From positions 1 through 58,404 of the forward strand of contig JARGPB010000020.1 in the NCBI GenBank assembly GCA_029212905.1: a stretch of 58,404 nt of DNA, written 5' to 3'. The stretch is from Thalassovita sp. (GTDB lineage: Bacteria > Pseudomonadota > Alphaproteobacteria > Rhodobacterales > Rhodobacteraceae). This document shows positions 15,526-24,628 of this stretch, in pieces (within the stretch, counting starts at the first letter, position 1; each line of letters starts with the position of its first letter). A model generated the notes under the pieces. That model saw only the letters and a program-made list of their open reading frames with translations. It was not told where the DNA came from and did not search any database. The translations under genes and the position numbers were made by a program.

Positions 15526-17016
15526 TCACTGCATCACAAAGGGATTCTTGGTTTCCGCCTCGTAGGAGAGCCAGACCGATTTGGTTTCCAGGTATTGCTC
15601 AATCGCCTCGATCCCGTTCTCGCGTCCGAAACCGGATTTCTTGACCCCGCCGAAGGGCATCATCACGCTAGCAGCCCGGTAGGTATTGACCCAGACCGTT
15701 CCCGCGCGAAGCCGTCGCGGTGCCACCGTCGCGCGCTTGATGCTGGAGGTCCAGACGCCGGCGGCCAAACCATATTCGGTATCGTTAGCAATGGCATAGG
15801 CCTCCTCGTCTTCCGAGAACGGGATAACCGAGACTACGGGACCGAAGACCTCCTCCTGCGCGATGCGCATGTTGTTGCGAACATCTGCGAAGACCGTGGG
15901 TTCGATGAACCACCCGTTGCCGCACTCGGGTCGGACTGCTGGGCTGCCGCCGAGAGCACATCGAGCGCCCTCCTTCTTAGCGATGTCGATGTAGGACAGG
16001 ATGCGGTCAAACTGGGGTTGCGTCGTGACTGGACCGACTTGGGTCGTAAGCTCCATCGGATCTCCCATCTGCGCGGTTTTGGCCGAAGTGACGAACCGTT
16101 CCAGGTAGGCGTCATAGATGCTTTCATGTACCAACAGCCGCGACCCGGCGATGCAGGTCTGTCCGGTGGCGGCAAAGATCCCGGCGATCCCGCCCGAGAC
16201 AGCAGCCGCAAGATCGGCGTCGGGGAACACGATCTGGGCGGATTTCCCACCAAGTTCCAAGGTTAGCCGTTTGAAGTCGGCCGACGCATTTTTCATGATC
16301 TTGCGTCCGGCGCCCTCGCCCCCGGTGAAGGCGACCTTGGCTACTTTTGGGTGGATGGTCAACGGATCGCCAACCTCCTTGCCGTAGCCGGTAACCACGT
16401 TGAAGACCCCCTCTGGGAAGCCAGCCTCACGCACGAGTGCCGCGAATTCCAGGGCGGAGGCCGAGGTGTGTTCCGACGGCTTCAGCACAAAAGTACAGCC
16501 CGCCGCCAGCGCCGGAGCCAATTTCCACATCATCAGCATGAGTGGGGAGTTCCAAGGAACGATAGCGGCAACGACCCCCACAGGTTCCCGTAGTGTGTAG
16601 GTGAACATGTCCGGCCGGTCGATCGGCACGACTGAACCGGTGATCTTGTCTGCGAGGCCAGCATAAAAGTACAGCCATTGTGGCAGAAAGCTGACCTGAC
16701 CGCGGACCTCCGCCAACAACTTGCCGTTGTCGCGCACTTCCACTGTCGCCAATTTGTCGGCATCGCGCTGGATTAGCTCCGCCAGTTTGCGCATCAAGGC
16801 GCCGCGCTGCGTCGGCGGCATCTGCCCCCAGGGCCCGGAATAGAGCGCGTCATGCGCCGCATCCACGGCGGCGTCGACATCCCGCGCATCGCACTTCGGG
16901 ATCTTGGCCCAAGGCTCCCCGGTGTAGGGGTTATAGCTCTCAAAGGTTTCCTCCGTGGCGCTGTCGTGCCACTCGTTGCCGATAAATATCTGATACTTTT
17001 CCAGGTCGTTTTCCAT
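15526..17016 (-). CDS. NAD(P)-dependent aldehyde dehydrogenase
   Basis: A 496-residue member of the aldehyde dehydrogenase superfamily, of usual length, that oxidises an aldehyde to a carboxylic acid. All key residues are present: N156 in IVPWNSP, E254 in LELGGKSA and catalytic C288 in GQTCIAGSR. The ATG at 17016 has a GGGAGAGG site and begins the canonical N terminus. The open frame to 17202 has no support. It follows DctM at about 100 bases, so it probably belongs to the same leftward transcript as the alcohol dehydrogenase. An alcohol to aldehyde to acid sequence is plausible. The substrate is unknown. Confidence 0.93.
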   Translation of the reverse strand: MENDLEKYQIFIGNEWHDSATEETFESYNPYTGEPWAKIPKCDARDVDAAVDAAHDALYSGPWGQMPPTQRGALMRKLAELIQRDADKLATVEVRDNGKLLAEVRGQVSFLPQWLYFYAGLADKITGSVVPIDRPDMFTYTLREPVGVVAAIVPWNSPLMLMMWKLAPALAAGCTFVLKPSEHTSASALEFAALVREAGFPEGVFNVVTGYGKEVGDPLTIHPKVAKVAFTGGEGAGRKIMKNASADFKRLTLELGGKSAQIVFPDADLAAAVSGGIAGIFAATGQTCIAGSRLLVHESIYDAYLERFVTSAKTAQMGDPMELTTQVGPVTTQPQFDRILSYIDIAKKEGARCALGGSPAVRPECGNGWFIEPTVFADVRNNMRIAQEEVFGPVVSVIPFSEDEEAYAIANDTEYGLAAGVWTSSIKRATVAPRRLRAGTVWVNTYRAASVMMPFGGVKKSGFGRENGIEAIEQYLETKSVWLSYEAETKNPFVMQ

Positions 17017-17114
17017 GTAGAGCCTCTCCCTATTGTCTGTATTTCTATATCGGGACCGGAAGCTGATGCGCTCGAGACACTCGATCGCCGCTCCACGTCC
17101 TCGGAGCCGTCGCC

Positions 17115-18425
17115 CTAGAGCTTCGACGGCAGATACGTCGTCAGGCCCGGCGCCACAGCAAGAATGATCATCCCAAGTATGAATAGGGCAACGAACGGCC
17201 AAGCTGCAGCGAATACGGTGGAAAGCGATCCCTCGCTCCAGGCGCTTTTCAGGGCGAATAGTGTGTAGCCGAATGGCGGGGTGATCCCTCCAACCGTGAT
17301 GTTCACCAGGAACAGAAGCCAGAACCAGATCGGGTCGTAGCCGAAGCTATCTATGATCGGTAGGTAGATCGGAATGACAATCAACATCAACGCGATCTGG
17401 TCAATGAACATGCACAGGATGAAGGGAAGAACCATCAGGAGCACCAGCATAAGCCAAGGGGAGACATCCAGTCCCACGATCCACGCGGTGAGTGCCGAGG
17501 CGCCACCGGAAAAGGCCAAAAGCTGACTGAACAACTTCGAACTGGCCATGATGATCAGGATCATCGCCGAAATTTTCACCGACCCGCCTAGCGACTCGAG
17601 GACCATCTGGAATGAAAGGTTGCGATAGATCGCGGCCGTCATAAGCGCGCCAAGAACGCCCATCGCACCGGCCTCCGTCGGAGTGGCGACCCCTGCCAAG
17701 ATCAGCCCCATGACGGAGACGATGATGATTGTGAACGGCAAGAGACGTCCAACGGCGATCAGGGTGTCCTTGAATTCAACCCGGGGTGTTGCTTCCTCAT
17801 TCTGCGGTGCCAGCGACGGATTGCGCCAGATCCGGAGGAAGACATAGGCCGCGAACAACCCTGCGAAGATCAGGCCGGGGATGATCCCCGCGATCAGCAA
17901 TCCGGCGATGGACACCCCGGCCAGCGTGCCAATGATGATGACGAGCACGCTAGGCGGGATTAGAGGTGCGAGGCTGGCGCCGGCCAGGATCGTGCCGACC
18001 GACAGCCGCGCGTCATAGCCGCGCGCGATCATTCCTGGCAGAAGCGAGCGACCCAACATAGCCGCCACGCCCATTGCCGCGCCGGAGAGCGTGCTGAAGA
18101 CAGTCGCAAGGACGATGGAGAGTACATACTGGCGTCCGGGTACCCGGCCAATCAGCGTGTCTATCGACTGAAACAACACATCGACCGCGCGGCTTCGGAA
18201 CAGGAGTTCCCCCATCAGGATGAACAGCGGGATCGTCACCAGGGTGGAGTTCGTGGCGGTCTCGTAGAAGCTGCCGGAGAACATCCCGAAGCCAGCAGGT
18301 CCCAGAACCAGCAGCGTGGCGCCCATGTTCACTGTCAGGAAGGCGACGAAGACAGGCATACCAGCGGCCATGAACAGAAGCAGCAGACCGACTCCGGCAA
18401 GTACGGCGGGAATACCCTCGATCAT
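17115..18425 (-). CDS. TRAP transporter large permease DctM
   Basis: A 436-residue inner-membrane protein with about twelve membrane segments, of family length. Landmarks are LSGAAMGVAAMLGRSLLPGM, ILAGASLAPLIPPSV and the conserved VATPTEAGAMG. DctM forms the substrate and sodium path of tripartite ATP-independent periplasmic transporters. The start overlaps the dctQ stop as ATGA, so translation is coupled, as usual for this pair. Substrate is set by the separate DctP receptor. The open frame to 18530 is only an upstream extension and is not used. Confidence 0.95.
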   Translation of the reverse strand: MIEGIPAVLAGVGLLLLFMAAGMPVFVAFLTVNMGATLLVLGPAGFGMFSGSFYETATNSTLVTIPLFILMGELLFRSRAVDVLFQSIDTLIGRVPGRQYVLSIVLATVFSTLSGAAMGVAAMLGRSLLPGMIARGYDARLSVGTILAGASLAPLIPPSVLVIIIGTLAGVSIAGLLIAGIIPGLIFAGLFAAYVFLRIWRNPSLAPQNEEATPRVEFKDTLIAVGRLLPFTIIIVSVMGLILAGVATPTEAGAMGVLGALMTAAIYRNLSFQMVLESLGGSVKISAMILIIMASSKLFSQLLAFSGGASALTAWIVGLDVSPWLMLVLLMVLPFILCMFIDQIALMLIVIPIYLPIIDSFGYDPIWFWLLFLVNITVGGITPPFGYTLFALKSAWSEGSLSTVFAAAWPFVALFILGMIILAVAPGLTTYLPSKL

Positions 18426-18946
18426 ATCGTTGCCTGCGTCTCGTGATGGGATTTGCCGCCGAAAGCGAGCCTGAGAAAGGCGAGGCCGGCATTCACCATC
18501 CCGAACACGAGAAAGGCGAACAAGATCCATTTGGGAAACCGCACGCTGGTGAGCGTGGCCGTACCCCGGTCGATCAACCGCAGCGTTTCATCCAGGAAGA
18601 TGTAGCCGGCCCAGAGGCAGACGGCGGCACCCAACACAAACCCTAGGCGCCGCATGAAATCAGAGGCGCGCCGTCCGAGCACGTTGAGCAGGATCGGAAC
18701 GGACACGTTGCCGTCAATCCGCGTTACGTGCGGCAGGACCAGAAAGATCGAGATAAGTAGCAGGAACGACACGAAGTCGCTGGCCCACTTGGTCGGCGCG
18801 CCCATCAGATAGCGCGAGAAGACCTCATAGGAAAAAATCATCACGATCAGGCCAAGGGCCCCAGCCCCTAGCCAGTAGCTCAAAGTGACCAACGCATCGT
18901 GAGCCCACAAGAGCGCTCGGCCCAGGCGGCGCAAAAACACACTCAT
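18422..18946 (-). CDS. TRAP transporter small permease DctQ
   Basis: A 174-residue membrane protein with four hydrophobic helices (about residues 25-45, 60-80, 100-125 and 138-160). The characteristic EVFSRYLMGAPTKWASDFVSF segment after helix 1 matches the DctQ family signature. It pairs with DctM to form the membrane part of the transporter. It lies about 70 bases downstream of the receptor gene, with a GC-rich hairpin between. Confidence 0.93.
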   Translation of the reverse strand: MSVFLRRLGRALLWAHDALVTLSYWLGAGALGLIVMIFSYEVFSRYLMGAPTKWASDFVSFLLLISIFLVLPHVTRIDGNVSVPILLNVLGRRASDFMRRLGFVLGAAVCLWAGYIFLDETLRLIDRGTATLTSVRFPKWILFAFLVFGMVNAGLAFLRLAFGGKSHHETQATI

Positions 18947-18981
18947 CCCTGTCTCCGTACCCGATTGAAACTTTGTGGGGC

Positions 18982-18999
18982 CGCCCCGAGTCCGGGGCG
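18982..18999 (-). terminator. Hairpin between dctP and dctQ
   Basis: CGCCCCG and CGGGGCG form a 7-bp stem with a 4-base loop just after the receptor stop and before dctQ. There is no U-run. It is probably an mRNA-stabilising element giving more receptor than permease. Confidence 0.5.
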
Positions 19000-19016
19000 A
19001 CCACCGGGGAGGATCG

Positions 19017-19988
19017 TCACTCGCCGATCCCAGCGGTTTCGGCGATCTCGCGCATCTGCGCGATCTCGTCGGGATTCACGGTCGCAGCCAGATCCATGAC
19101 CCCGTTATACCAGGCGCTCTTGAGGTTGGCGACGACATCATCCTCGAACCGGGTCTCTTGCATCCCCTCGGCGACGAGGGTCTCTTCCTCGGTGCCTGCG
19201 AGGCCGTCGAAGGTCGCCGAGGCTTCCACCTCGTAGGCACGTGCGGCGGTTTCGATCTCGGTGCGGGTCTGTTCGTCCAGAGCGTTCCAAGCGTCGAGGT
19301 TCATCAAGAGCATATGCCCGACCTGACCGAAGGTTGGCCGCACGAAGTAGCTCGACACTTCGAACCAGCGGTAGTTGACCGCGCCCACTGCCGGCCAGGC
19401 CGCGCCGTCGACCACGCCACGTTCGAGAGCCGGATAGATATCCCCGCCCGGCAACACCACCGGGGAACCGCCAAGCGCTTCGATCACCGGATGATAGAGA
19501 GGGGTGCCCCGGATGCGTCGGCCGGTAAGCCCGTCGCCGGTCAGGGGCTCCTTCAGGATCATGTGGAACCCGTTGGTATCGTAGAAGATCGCGATGAGCT
19601 TCAACCCGGCTTTCTGGTATTCCTGATCGACGAAGTCCCACATGCCCGACTCGTGGATCGTACCAATGTCGCCGCTTAGAGAATCGAGCGCCATGCCGAG
19701 TGCGATATCATTGTAGTGATATCCGCCATTGGTATAGAGCATATCGAACAGGCCCTGGGTCACCGGGTTCAGCTGTTCGAACGGCGGGATCGTCTCGGGC
19801 CCGAATCGCGACAGGCCGAGCTTGGCTGTCGTCTCCGCCTCCAAGTATTCCATGAACGGATCCAGCACCTCGCCGACGGCGGCGTAGCTCTGGTCCCAGC
19901 TCGCCAGGATCTTGGTATCCGCCACCGCAGCCGTCGCGAGCGGCGCCAGTGCTATGGATGCGGCAAGACCACACAATTGTTTTTTCAT
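19017..19988 (-). CDS. TRAP transporter substrate-binding protein DctP
   Basis: A 323-residue periplasmic receptor. The signal peptide (MKKQLCGLAASIALAPLATAA) ends near residue 23. The family core motif appears as GLTGRRIRGTPLYHPVIEALG, in which Arg in the RRIRG strand normally salt-bridges the substrate carboxylate, followed by PGGDIYPALERGVVDGAAWP. Substrates are therefore likely organic acids. The start ATG at 19988 has GGAGG upstream; the frame to 20039 is not supported. It is first of the dctPQM set, after the alcohol dehydrogenase gene. Confidence 0.94.
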   Translation of the reverse strand: MKKQLCGLAASIALAPLATAAVADTKILASWDQSYAAVGEVLDPFMEYLEAETTAKLGLSRFGPETIPPFEQLNPVTQGLFDMLYTNGGYHYNDIALGMALDSLSGDIGTIHESGMWDFVDQEYQKAGLKLIAIFYDTNGFHMILKEPLTGDGLTGRRIRGTPLYHPVIEALGGSPVVLPGGDIYPALERGVVDGAAWPAVGAVNYRWFEVSSYFVRPTFGQVGHMLLMNLDAWNALDEQTRTEIETAARAYEVEASATFDGLAGTEEETLVAEGMQETRFEDDVVANLKSAWYNGVMDLAATVNPDEIAQMREIAETAGIGE

Positions 19989-20099
19989 TTTCTTTCCTCC
20001 TCTGTTTTCCAGCCGCCTTCCGGCACCCTGCCCGGGCATCGCGGAAACAACGACTAATCCGGCTTTAAACTCACAGGGCCGCAGCGCGCGGCCCCCATC

Positions 20100-21173
20100 T
20101 CAAAACACGATTACTCCCTTTCCCCCGACCTGCTTGTCGAGCAGGTCGTAGGCTTTTCCGGCGTCCTCCAGCGCCCACCGGTCTGAGAAGATTGAACCGA
20201 CGTCGATCCCGCGATCCACGGAAAAGACGCCGCAATCTTCCATCAGGTTAGTGGAGAAGGTGAACGATCCCGCCATGTTGATCTGGCGAAAGATCACGTC
20301 TGACGCGAGGTTGATTTCTGTCGGCTGTCCCAGTCCGACGAAGACCGCGGTGCCCCAAAGCCGGAGGCATTTGACTGCGTCGTTGATCGCTTGTGGTGCG
20401 CCCGATGTTTCCAGCGTGTAGTGCGCGCCCCGACCGTGTGTCAGTTCTCGGATTGCCTCCACCGCGTCCGTTTCAACTGGGTTGATTGTTTCGACGGCGC
20501 CGAAGCGGCGGGCCATTTCGAGCCGCTCGGGGCTGATATCGAGAGCGATCACCCGCGCGCCCATTGCCGCGGCGAATTGTGTACCTGATAACCCGACAGG
20601 ACCCTGCCCGAAGATCGCGATCGTATGGCTGCCGTTGGGTTGGATCTTGCGCAACGCCGCATAGGAGGTGCCGGACCCACAGGCAATCGCCGCACCCGCT
20701 TCGAACGATAGCTCTTCGGGTAGCGTGACCAGCGTATGGGCCGCGCATTTCATGTATTTCGCGTGCGCGCCATGGGCTGTCCAGCCGTAAATGTCAGGTA
20801 CCTTGTTTTCGCAGATCTGTGGCCAGCCGGTGCGGCATTGATCGCAGATGTGGCAGCCGGAGTAGTGATGGATCATCACCCGTTGCCCCATCTGCGCAAT
20901 GTTCTGATCGACCCCTGGTCCGATCGCTACGACGACCCCGCAGGGTTCGTGTCCGGCGATTATGGGGCCGCCGTCGCGCATCGTCTCGTAGGGCTTGCCC
21001 TTGGCCAGTTTGCGAAACGCCCGGTCGTCGCTCGGCGCGCGGTAGGCGTGCAAATCACTGCCGCAAAGACCCGATGCCTTGACCTCGATGACCACTTCGC
21101 CCGGCCCTGGCGTCGGATCGTCGAACTCCATGATCTCGACTCGCTTGTCTCCGGGAAATGTCACACCCCGCAT
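20100..21173 (-). CDS. Zinc-dependent alcohol dehydrogenase
   Basis: A 357-residue medium-chain dehydrogenase. The catalytic zinc site includes C37 (GLCGSDLH) and H75/E76 (AGHEPCG). The structural zinc site has C107, C110, C113 and C121 with normal spacing. The cofactor fold shows GQGPVG near residue 190. Such enzymes oxidise primary or secondary alcohols, polyols or threonine-like substrates with NAD. An insertion around residues 45-70 (YRAPSDDRAFRKL) distinguishes it from simple alcohol dehydrogenases. In this operon it could feed the aldehyde dehydrogenase. Specific substrate unknown. Confidence 0.92.
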   Translation of the reverse strand: MRGVTFPGDKRVEIMEFDDPTPGPGEVVIEVKASGLCGSDLHAYRAPSDDRAFRKLAKGKPYETMRDGGPIIAGHEPCGVVVAIGPGVDQNIAQMGQRVMIHHYSGCHICDQCRTGWPQICENKVPDIYGWTAHGAHAKYMKCAAHTLVTLPEELSFEAGAAIACGSGTSYAALRKIQPNGSHTIAIFGQGPVGLSGTQFAAAMGARVIALDISPERLEMARRFGAVETINPVETDAVEAIRELTHGRGAHYTLETSGAPQAINDAVKCLRLWGTAVFVGLGQPTEINLASDVIFRQINMAGSFTFSTNLMEDCGVFSVDRGIDVGSIFSDRWALEDAGKAYDLLDKQVGGKGVIVF

Positions 21174-21257
21174 ATCGCGCTCCCTTAACTTTATAATTCA
21201 CCTGCCCTGGCGAAGCACCGGACACGTCGTTTTCCGCTTCTCGTTTCTTTGTTCGAA

Positions 21258-22241
21258 CTAGCTAACGTTCAAAGAGCGAACGGGATCGGTCTCTTCGAGC
21301 CAGGCCAAGAGGGCACGCAATTGGGCGTCCCGCGTCTCGACGACCGCTTCGGGGCTGTTGTTGAACTTGTACCAGCCTTGTCCCGTAATCGCGCCGAGGT
21401 TGTTCTGTTCGACCAGATCTTCAAGCACCTTCCGACCCTTGTAGTTCTCATCTCCGGTCTGTTCGTAGATCGAATTGGTGACGGCAAGCGCGGTCTTCTT
21501 CGAAACGATTAGATCTTCAGTCAGAAGTGGACCCCACAGCGCGAGTCTCGGCCCGAGACTTAGCCGGACGGCATCGTCGATATCGTCGCGCGTCGCCAGG
21601 CCTTCGTCCATCAGACGATAGATCTCGGTCAGCATGGCGAACTGGATCCGGTTCACAAGAAAGCCTGGACGTTCGAGGATCGCGACACCGACATGTTCGA
21701 TGTTCTGCACCAGCATGCGGCTCCATGCCACCAACTCCGCTGGCGTATCGGCCGCATGGATCAACTCGATTACGGGAACGATATGACCCGGAGTAACATA
21801 GTGAATGCCCATCATCCGCTCTTTGCGTGTCATTTGAGCGGCGATGTCGGAGATTAGGAAGGACGAGGTATTGGTCGCCAGCACCACGTTTTCCGGACAG
21901 ATCCTGTCGAGTTCCGCGAACAGGGCCTGTTTGACTTCCAGGGATTCCTGCACTGCTTCATGCACGAGGAAGGCCCCTTCGATCGCGCTCGCAAGATCCG
22001 GCTCAAGTGTCACTCCGGCTAGCATGGCCTCCGATGCATCCGAATCCTCGACCAGTCCTGCCGCGATCGGGCGGGCCCGCTCCACGTAAGTGTCAAGCAT
22101 GGTCTGATTGCTGTCGCAGATCACCGCATCATAGCCGTGATGCGCATAGAGTGTCGCGATGACACATCCCATGAATCCGGCCCCGACGACGCAAATCCTA
22201 CCGGACCCGGGCGGCTCCGTACCGAACGCAAATTCCTTCAA
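21258..22241 (-). CDS. 3-hydroxyacyl-CoA dehydrogenase family protein
   Basis: A 327-residue NAD-dependent dehydrogenase with the short architecture of 3-hydroxybutyryl-CoA, carnitine and L-gulonate 3-dehydrogenases. Residues 20-25 are GAGFMG. The substrate site includes NTSS near 124 and catalytic H147 followed by E159 (GIHYVTPGHIVPVIE). The C-terminal helical domain starts with RPGFLVNRIQFAM. The reaction is oxidation of a 3-hydroxy acid or its thioester. It is the promoter-proximal gene of the leftward TRAP operon and divergent from the LysR gene, so the LysR inducer may be its substrate or product. Confidence 0.9.
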   Translation of the reverse strand: MKEFAFGTEPPGSGRICVVGAGFMGCVIATLYAHHGYDAVICDSNQTMLDTYVERARPIAAGLVEDSDASEAMLAGVTLEPDLASAIEGAFLVHEAVQESLEVKQALFAELDRICPENVVLATNTSSFLISDIAAQMTRKERMMGIHYVTPGHIVPVIELIHAADTPAELVAWSRMLVQNIEHVGVAILERPGFLVNRIQFAMLTEIYRLMDEGLATRDDIDDAVRLSLGPRLALWGPLLTEDLIVSKKTALAVTNSIYEQTGDENYKGRKVLEDLVEQNNLGAITGQGWYKFNNSPEAVVETRDAQLRALLAWLEETDPVRSLNVS

Positions 22242-22518
22242 ACTTTCCTCCTCCCTTCAAATGGTATGAACCTTCGACTCTTCTGGACGACAGGCTTCTA
22301 GCCGACTGTTTCACTCGAGCCGCTGGGATTGCGGCGCGAGGATCAGGAATGTTCCGATTGTGCGATGCCGAGCGGTCTCGCGTCCAATACGCAAACGTCG
22401 ACAATATATATGGTTACAGTTATGATTTAATGGCGGGCGTTCAATCAACTGAGGTGATTCCAGGATTTGCCCGACCGATTTATTGGGGTTTTGGTATGCT
22501 TCCGAGCCATCAGACCGG

Positions 22519-23508
22519 ATGCCCGACACAGGAGAACAGGAATTGCGCAATGACCCACTAGAAGAACCGAACGACACGCTGTCGAAAGACCTTCTGCGGT
22601 CACGCAATCTCACGCTGCACAAGCTGCACGTCTTTTGCACGATCGCCAAATTCAACAGTGTAACCCGCGCGGCGGAGTATCTGAATATCGCGCAACCCGC
22701 AGTAACCGCCCACCTGCGCAGTCTGGAGAAGAGCCTTGGTGTCAAGTTGGTGCGCAAGGCCGGGCGAAACATCGAACTGACACAAGCCGGTCGCCGCACT
22801 CTTGCCTGGGCGAAGGAAACCATTCAGCGCAGCTCAGATATGTTTCTAGACCTCGCAGACATCAAGAAAGGTCTGATCGGCCGAACACGGATCGCTTCGT
22901 CGATGGTGGCTGGCACTTACAAGTTGTCTGAAACTATAATCGCGTTCAAAAAAGAATTCCCATCGGCCAGGATTTCGGTGTCGATGGCCAGCCCCTACCT
23001 TGCCACGGAATCAGTACTGCTTGGGGATTGCGACTTCGGGATCACTTTGGTTGATCACAATCGCGACACCTCACGGTTGGAGATCGAATTGCTCTGGCGC
23101 GAGCCGCTTTATCTGGTGGCCGCGATAGAGAGCCGACTGGTCGGCGATGTCGCTCATATCGATGAGCTAGGGACATTACCGTTGATCACCCCGCCGAAGG
23201 GGCAAATGGCGCGAGAGCTCATCGACGAGGTGCTGCGCGCCGCAGGGGTCGTGCGAACCAACAGCGTACTGGCCTTCGGGCATCCCGAGCCGATCCTAAA
23301 TGCGATCCGCGCCGATGTCGGGGCCGGTTTCGTCTTCAAGAGCGCATTGCCGAGGGACCCAGAGGCGTCGGGGCTTCGCCTTGTGCATACACCAGACCTA
23401 GAAATTGCAATGCCACTGTTCCTGGTCTACGACAAGAAGACGGTGTTTTCCGCGCCGCAAATTCAGCTCATGGACCGCATCCGACAATCCTTCGCCGAGC
23501 CTGCATGA
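22519..23508 (+). CDS. LysR-family transcriptional regulator
   Basis: A 329-residue regulator. The N-terminal winged helix (about residues 30-90) reads LHKLHVFCTIAKFNSVTRAAEYLNIAQPAVTAHLRSLE, and the C-terminal half is a periplasmic-binding-like effector domain. The start is not certain: ATG 22519 is given, but a TTG at 22543 has a better AGGAG site, and the frame is open back to 22483. It reads away from the dehydrogenase/TRAP operon and is its likely activator. The 22242-22518 intergenic region is AT-rich around 22400 and should hold the binding sites, but I could not fix a single T-N11-A motif. Confidence 0.9.
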   Translation: MPDTGEQELRNDPLEEPNDTLSKDLLRSRNLTLHKLHVFCTIAKFNSVTRAAEYLNIAQPAVTAHLRSLEKSLGVKLVRKAGRNIELTQAGRRTLAWAKETIQRSSDMFLDLADIKKGLIGRTRIASSMVAGTYKLSETIIAFKKEFPSARISVSMASPYLATESVLLGDCDFGITLVDHNRDTSRLEIELLWREPLYLVAAIESRLVGDVAHIDELGTLPLITPPKGQMARELIDEVLRAAGVVRTNSVLAFGHPEPILNAIRADVGAGFVFKSALPRDPEASGLRLVHTPDLEIAMPLFLVYDKKTVFSAPQIQLMDRIRQSFAEPA

Positions 23509-23588
23509 TCATGTACAGAAGGCCCCGCGCGGGGGGGCGACACTGCGAGCCATGCAAAGGACACCCTCCGAAGGGCACGACGATGCGG

Positions 23589-24413
23589 TCAGTGGGACAT
23601 GAACACCGGCACTTGGCTGCTCCTGATGACTTCGTGGGTAACGCCCCCGAACAGGTCTTGCGAAAACTTGCTGTGTTCGTAAGCCCCCATCACGATCAAC
23701 TTTGCCCCCAACTCGGCAGCGGTCCGTTGAATAACGTCGGCTATGCCGTTCTTGCCTTTGGGGCGCTCGACCTGTTCCACGTCAACACCATGGCGTCGAA
23801 GGTGGGTGACAATGTCTGTTCCTTCAGGCATTTTCGGCAGGCTCGCGCCAACGCTCAAGATCGTGACCTTGCGCGGTCTCTCCTCCAAGATCGTCATTGC
23901 GTCGTTGAGCGCTCGGGCTGCCGAGCGCTTTCCGTCCCAGGCGACGAGAGCATGTGAACCAAGTTTGTCGGTGGAGTATCCATTGGGTACAACAAGGACT
24001 GGGCGGCCGCTTTGTAGTGCCATAAGATCTGGGTTCACAGCGCGAAATTCATCGGTAGGAAGGTTCGATTGGTAGCCTGTCACCACAAAATCAAAATTAC
24101 GTGCGATTTCGGGCAAACTTAACTTTCCGATCTCGCTTGGCATAACAAAACGCGACCGTTCGGCCACTCCTGCCGAAGAAGCTTGCTCCTCAAAAAAGGC
24201 TCGAGCAGCTTCGATTTTCTCATTCCGCACATTTCCGAGCTTGTCGAGAAGTTCTTCGGTCAGGCCGAGAACATGTTCGAAGTAGGAAGAAGTGCTGCCA
24301 TAAACCGCGGTCAGCCATGCATCGTGCTTGGCCGCAATTTTTGTCGCATGACCTACGCCACTCGGGAATCCAGCACTCCCGGAATGCGTAATAAGGATAT
24401 TCTTGATGCTCAT
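23589..24413 (-). CDS. Universal stress protein, two-domain
   Basis: A 274-residue protein with two UspA-like alpha/beta domains. The second domain shows the ATP-binding pattern GAYEHSKFSQDLFGGVTHEVIRSSQVPVFMSH, corresponding to the G-2x-G-9x-G(S/T) loop of ATP-binding Usp proteins. The first domain starts with KNILITHSGS and is more divergent. Such proteins promote survival under growth arrest or toxic stress. A palindrome of the aromatic-block set lies about 47 bases before the start, overlapping a TAGACA-N17-TAGCAT promoter, so it may be induced with the catabolic genes. The LysR gene ends convergently on the other side. Confidence 0.9.
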   Translation of the reverse strand: MSIKNILITHSGSAGFPSGVGHATKIAAKHDAWLTAVYGSTSSYFEHVLGLTEELLDKLGNVRNEKIEAARAFFEEQASSAGVAERSRFVMPSEIGKLSLPEIARNFDFVVTGYQSNLPTDEFRAVNPDLMALQSGRPVLVVPNGYSTDKLGSHALVAWDGKRSAARALNDAMTILEERPRKVTILSVGASLPKMPEGTDIVTHLRRHGVDVEQVERPKGKNGIADVIQRTAAELGAKLIVMGAYEHSKFSQDLFGGVTHEVIRSSQVPVFMSH

Positions 24414-24459
24414 CTTCGCCTCACTGATCGAACGCTAAGACATGCTATCATTTGACTAC

Positions 24460-24471
24460 TTAGATGTCTAT
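24460..24471 (-). promoter_or_regulatory. Operator copy TTAGATGTCTAT before uspA
   Basis: Nine of ten fixed positions match TTAGA-NN-TCTAA. On the minus strand its TAGACA half acts as a -35-like hexamer, 17 bases before TAGCAT, so binding would block uspA transcription. Confidence 0.5.
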
Positions 24472-24546
24472 GTTTTTTGCCGCGCTTCAAGAGATAGCTA
24501 GGTCGCGATAACCGCCAGACATACTGCGTGCCGTTCAAGCATGAAA

Positions 24547-24577
24547 GAGGCCACCCGGATGTTCTCCGGGCAGCCTC
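24547..24577 (-). terminator. Hairpin terminator after the amidohydrolase operon
   Basis: GAGGC-CA-CCCGG pairs with CCGGG-CA-GCCTC around a 7-base loop, giving two stacked 5-bp stems separated by a CA/CA bulge. It lies about 50 bases past the amidohydrolase stop and before the uspA promoter, separating the two units. Confidence 0.6.
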
Positions 24578-24628
24578 GCAGTGATCCGTATATGCGTGTC
24601 CTGTTGAAGACGGACGACGAGAACGGCG

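Noticed and set aside
23523..23534. CCCCGCGCGGGG palindrome between lysR and uspA ends
   Set aside because: Short stem with almost no loop and no U-run; too weak to call a terminator.
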